A DNA stretch of 7,788 bases, taken from positions 1 to 7,788 of the forward strand of contig RFHX01000185.1 of the NCBI GenBank assembly GCA_003695725.1, in the 5' to 3' direction. This stretch comes from Candidatus Schekmanbacteria bacterium. Its GTDB lineage: Bacteria > Schekmanbacteria > GWA2-38-11 > J061. The translations under genes were made by a program, and so were the position numbers. Numbering within the stretch: the stretch's first letter is position 1; the number at the start of each line of letters is the position of its first letter. The notes below the pieces were generated by a model. That model was not told where the DNA came from, ran no database searches, and saw only the letters and a list, made by a program, of their open reading frames with translations. This document shows positions 6,038 to 7,788 of this stretch, piece by piece.

Positions 6038-7528
6038 AACCCTTTGAAAGAAAGATAGTGCCATAGTACAGATAATTGCAATACCTATTATGTCAACGAT
6101 AATTCCCCGAACAATCATTTTTCTTATAGGCACATAACCTGTGCCGTATACAATTGCATTTGGAGGAGTTGACACAGGAAGCATAAAAGCCAAACTTGTT
6201 GCAAAGCAGGAAGCAAGTGCAGGTATTACGGGATTGATACTCAAATTTTGAGAAACTGCTATTGCAATAGGAATAATCATATTGGCTGATGCGGTATTCG
6301 ATGTAGTTTCCGTAAGCATCACAGCAACAATACAAAAAAGGATTGTTACACCGAAAAGAGTCTTTACATTTGTTGCCTCGATTAGATAATTTCCGAAGGA
6401 TGCGGCAAGACCTGTTTTAAACATCATACTTCCTAAAGATAATCCACCGCCAAAAAGCAGAATAGTCCCCCAATCTATTTTTGCAGCTTCCTTCCAATCC
6501 AAAGTAAATTTCCTCTCCTTCCAATTAACAGGAAGAAAAAAAAGCAGGGCTGTGCCAATAAGTGCGGCGACGGCTTCAGGCATCACTGAAACAAGAAATT
6601 GTGCAAAAGGGTGATTTTTTCCGAGTGCCATTATCATTATTCCCGGACATATCCATAAAAAAACTGTCAGCAGAAAAGAAATGAGCACATTCTTTTGAGC
6701 TTTGGACAAAGTGATTTTCTTTTTATCCAAATCCTCACCGATGATTTTTTTCACATTATTCAATTCCATTTCCTTTGAGGAAATTCCTCTTTTCATTACA
6801 AAAAAAAGTGAAATGAATATCAAAGTTGACAAAGGCAATGCAAAAAACATCCATTGGAAAAAATAAATTCTTATATTTAGATATTTCTCAATCATTCCCA
6901 GCGCTATCAGATTCGGCGGCGTCCCAATAGGGGTGCTTATTCCCCCAATGGAAGCGCTAAATGCAATCATAAGCATCAGAGAAGTGGAAAACCGCTTTTT
7001 CCCCTTCTCATCCTCTTCCATCGAAGAAACTATGCTTATAGCGATTGGCACCATCATAGCCGTTGTAGCAGTATTGCTCAACCACATTGAAAGGAACCAG
7101 ACAACCAGTCCGAAGGCTAAAAGCAGGCGTATCTTCGATTTAGACATCAATCTATTTCTTATGACAACTGATGCAATTACCTTGTCTACCCCATTGGAAG
7201 ACATCGCCTTGGCAATAATGAAAGTGCCCATCATAAGGAATATGATAGGATGAGAAAAAGGCGCAAAAACCTCTTTCATCGTATCAACACCCAATATTAC
7301 ACAAAGAGATGGGCCGAGAAGGGCAGCTACAGGAATGGGAATAGCTTCTGTTATCCAAAAAATAATAACTAAAATTACAACTGCGGCCAAGCGCCCTTGT
7401 ATGGAATTTCCCTGAAAATAGTTGAATAAGATAATAATAGAGAAAAGAATCGGTCCTACAATAAAACCAATAACACTTCTTATCTTTTCAAATTTTTCCT
7501 CTTCTGGTGATATTTTCTCATCTATCAT
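6032..7528 (-). CDS. DASS/SLC13 family sodium-coupled dicarboxylate or sulfate symporter
   Basis: Inner-membrane symporter importing a divalent anion with sodium, 498 residues, a usual length for bacterial family members. The hallmark duplicated sodium- and substrate-binding motifs are both intact: SNTATTAMMVP with Ser151-Asn152-Thr153, and TSNTASANMIIP with Ser410-Asn411-Thr412. The paired re-entrant-loop motifs GTPPN (202-206) and STPPN (453-457) are also present. TSLAFMLPVSTPPNAIV (444-460) fits the classical Na:sulfate symporter signature at every position. WITEAIPIPVAALLGP (58-73) is typical as well. A hydrophilic loop at about 247-279 separates the two halves. The two SNT motifs are close in position to those of the Vibrio cholerae dicarboxylate transporter VcINDY, so C4-dicarboxylate is the likeliest substrate, but sulfate or tricarboxylate cannot be excluded. 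The ATG at 7528 follows a run of A residues with no Shine-Dalgarno sequence. The gene is monocistronic in this window, convergent with hisC and divergent from the last gene. Confidence 0.92.
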   Translation of the reverse strand: MIDEKISPEEEKFEKIRSVIGFIVGPILFSIIILFNYFQGNSIQGRLAAVVILVIIFWITEAIPIPVAALLGPSLCVILGVDTMKEVFAPFSHPIIFLMMGTFIIAKAMSSNGVDKVIASVVIRNRLMSKSKIRLLLAFGLVVWFLSMWLSNTATTAMMVPIAISIVSSMEEDEKGKKRFSTSLMLMIAFSASIGGISTPIGTPPNLIALGMIEKYLNIRIYFFQWMFFALPLSTLIFISLFFVMKRGISSKEMELNNVKKIIGEDLDKKKITLSKAQKNVLISFLLTVFLWICPGIMIMALGKNHPFAQFLVSVMPEAVAALIGTALLFFLPVNWKERKFTLDWKEAAKIDWGTILLFGGGLSLGSMMFKTGLAASFGNYLIEATNVKTLFGVTILFCIVAVMLTETTSNTASANMIIPIAIAVSQNLSINPVIPALASCFATSLAFMLPVSTPPNAIVYGTGYVPIRKMIVRGIIVDIIGIAIICTMALSFFQRVL

Positions 7529-7559
7529 TTTTTTTAGATTATCTTGATTTTTTTATTCA

Positions 7560-7588
7560 AATTTAACGCCAACTCACTCAAATATCAA
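7560..7588 (-). promoter_or_regulatory. candidate promoter of the DASS symporter
   Basis: On the minus strand TTGATA (7588-7583; five of six to consensus) and TAAATT (7565-7560; four of six) are separated by exactly 17 bp. The predicted start near 7553 would give a leader of about 25 bases. The -35 hexamer lies inside the TCAAATA tandem repeat, so a protein bound to the repeat would compete with RNA polymerase. Consensus-based prediction only. Confidence 0.4.
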
Positions 7589-7592
7589 ATAT
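7578..7592. repeat. 15-bp motif, copy 2 (TCAAATATCAAATAT)
   Basis: Two tandem copies of TCAAATA (7578-7591) plus one base. Fourteen of 15 bases match the segment at 4957-4971. It covers the -35 candidate of the symporter promoter. It could be an operator shared with the exporter/hisC region or a low-complexity coincidence. Confidence 0.3.
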
Positions 7593-7629
7593 AATTGAGA
7601 AACTTGATTCAACAGTCCTCTAAAAACCG

Positions 7630-7657
7630 TTGTATTCACAATTTTTTTTTGTATACT
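7630..7657 (+). promoter_or_regulatory. candidate promoter of the last gene, with T9 tract in the spacer
   Basis: A good -10 hexamer TATACT (7652-7657, five of six) stands 16 bp after TTGTAT (7630-7635), a weak -35 that matches only its first three bases. The spacer includes nine consecutive T residues (7642-7650). Transcription would start near 7664 and leave a leader of about 29 bases containing the strong Shine-Dalgarno sequence. Confidence 0.35.
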
Positions 7658-7681
7658 ATTTAAAAATTTGTATCTAAAAAT

Positions 7682-7690
7682 AAGGAGAGA
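7682..7690 (+). promoter_or_regulatory. strong Shine-Dalgarno sequence of the last gene
   Basis: AAGGAGAGA ends two bases before the ATG at 7693, with the GGAG core at 7684-7687 giving a spacing of 5 bases. It fixes the start of the partial gene. It is clearly the best ribosome binding site in the window; most of the other genes have none or a weak one. Confidence 0.8.
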
Positions 7691-7692
7691 CA

Positions 7693-7788
7693 ATGGTTGA
7701 TAAAAAAGAACTTGAGAACTTGATTTCAAAATTAAAGAAGGAAGTATCTGCTTTGAAAAAAAGCGAAGGTGATGTGGATATCGTTGAA
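7693..7788 (+). CDS. unidentified protein, 3'-partial, charged helical N-terminus
   Basis: The first 32 codons of a gene that continues past the window. The start ATG is supported by the AAGGAGAGA site just upstream and by a plausible promoter. The visible sequence begins MVDKKELENLISKLKKEV and continues SALKKSEGDVDIVE. It is rich in Lys and Glu, with hydrophobic residues at Leu7, Leu10, Ile11, Leu14, Val18 and Leu21, in a spacing compatible with an amphipathic helix or short coiled coil. There is no signal peptide or membrane segment. This is too little to name a family. The strong ribosome binding site suggests a well-translated product. It is divergent from the symporter gene and not obviously related to it. 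Confidence 0.75.
   Translation, partial: MVDKKELENLISKLKKEVSALKKSEGDVDIVE

Larger units (their letters stand above)
7529..7692. other. divergent intergenic region between the symporter and the last gene
   Basis: This 164-bp AT-rich gap contains no ORF with a start codon and no RNA gene I can recognise. It holds candidate promoters in both directions, a 7-bp tandem repeat (TCAAATA twice, 7578-7591), a T9 tract at 7642-7650 and a T8 tract at 7528-7535 that abuts the symporter start. Neither tract follows a hairpin strong enough to call a terminator. Confidence 0.6.

Noticed and set aside
6093-6335. 80-codon cysteine- and tyrosine-rich frame on the minus strand within the symporter gene
   Set aside because: It overlaps the conserved SNT and STPPN coding region in another frame. 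The odd composition follows from the reading-frame shift.
568-7528. The whole window as a defence, secretion or mobile-element island
   Set aside because: All identifiable genes are ordinary housekeeping or transport families. No integrase, transposase, nuclease, terminal repeat or marked compositional break is visible.
7630-7650. TTGT-ATTC-ACAA dyad followed by nine T residues, resembling an intrinsic terminator
   Set aside because: The stem is only four base pairs and AT-rich, and no plus-strand gene ends upstream of it; the T tract fits better as part of the promoter region.

Overview
The window is AT-rich, compact bacterial DNA carrying seven recognisable protein genes, two of them cut by the window ends, plus one possible very small ORF. 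No RNA gene, insertion sequence, CRISPR array or phage gene is visible. A lipoprotein-type membrane fusion protein in an ABC exporter operon suggests a diderm (Gram-negative-type) bacterium. The sequence gives no firm basis for a phylum. Most genes lack a good Shine-Dalgarno sequence; only the last gene has a strong one.

Layout. (1) 1-554, plus strand: the nearly complete RNA 2',3'-cyclic phosphodiesterase gene thpR (LigT family), missing its first codon or codons. (2) 568-4855, minus strand: a four-gene ABC exporter operon, read right to left as membrane fusion lipoprotein, ATPase, permease A, permease B. It resembles E. coli ybhG-ybhF-ybhS-ybhR, but the ATPase has one nucleotide-binding domain instead of two fused ones. 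The only sizeable gap in the operon (74 bp, between ATPase and permease A) can be filled by a 22-codon ORF whose TGA overlaps the permease ATG. (3) 4856-4969: a divergent promoter region. (4) 4970-6037, plus strand: hisC, histidinol-phosphate aminotransferase, with no other his gene nearby. (5) 6032-7528, minus strand: a DASS/SLC13 family sodium-coupled anion symporter, whose last six bases are shared with the end of hisC. (6) 7529-7692: a second divergent intergenic region with candidate promoters both ways and a T9 tract. (7) 7693-7788, plus strand: the first 32 codons of an unidentified protein with a charged, probably helical N-terminus.

The four exporter genes clearly work together: two paralogous ABC-2 permeases probably form an inner-membrane heterodimer powered by a dimer of the single-domain ATPase, and the coiled-coil fusion lipoprotein links it towards an outer-membrane channel not encoded here. 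ThpR, HisC and the DASS transporter are functionally unrelated neighbours. I see no convincing novel multi-gene system. The points most worth checking are the small ORF inside the exporter operon, a 15-bp near-identical motif in both divergent intergenic regions, the paired TTGACA elements before the exporter operon, and the T9 tract in the last gene's putative promoter.
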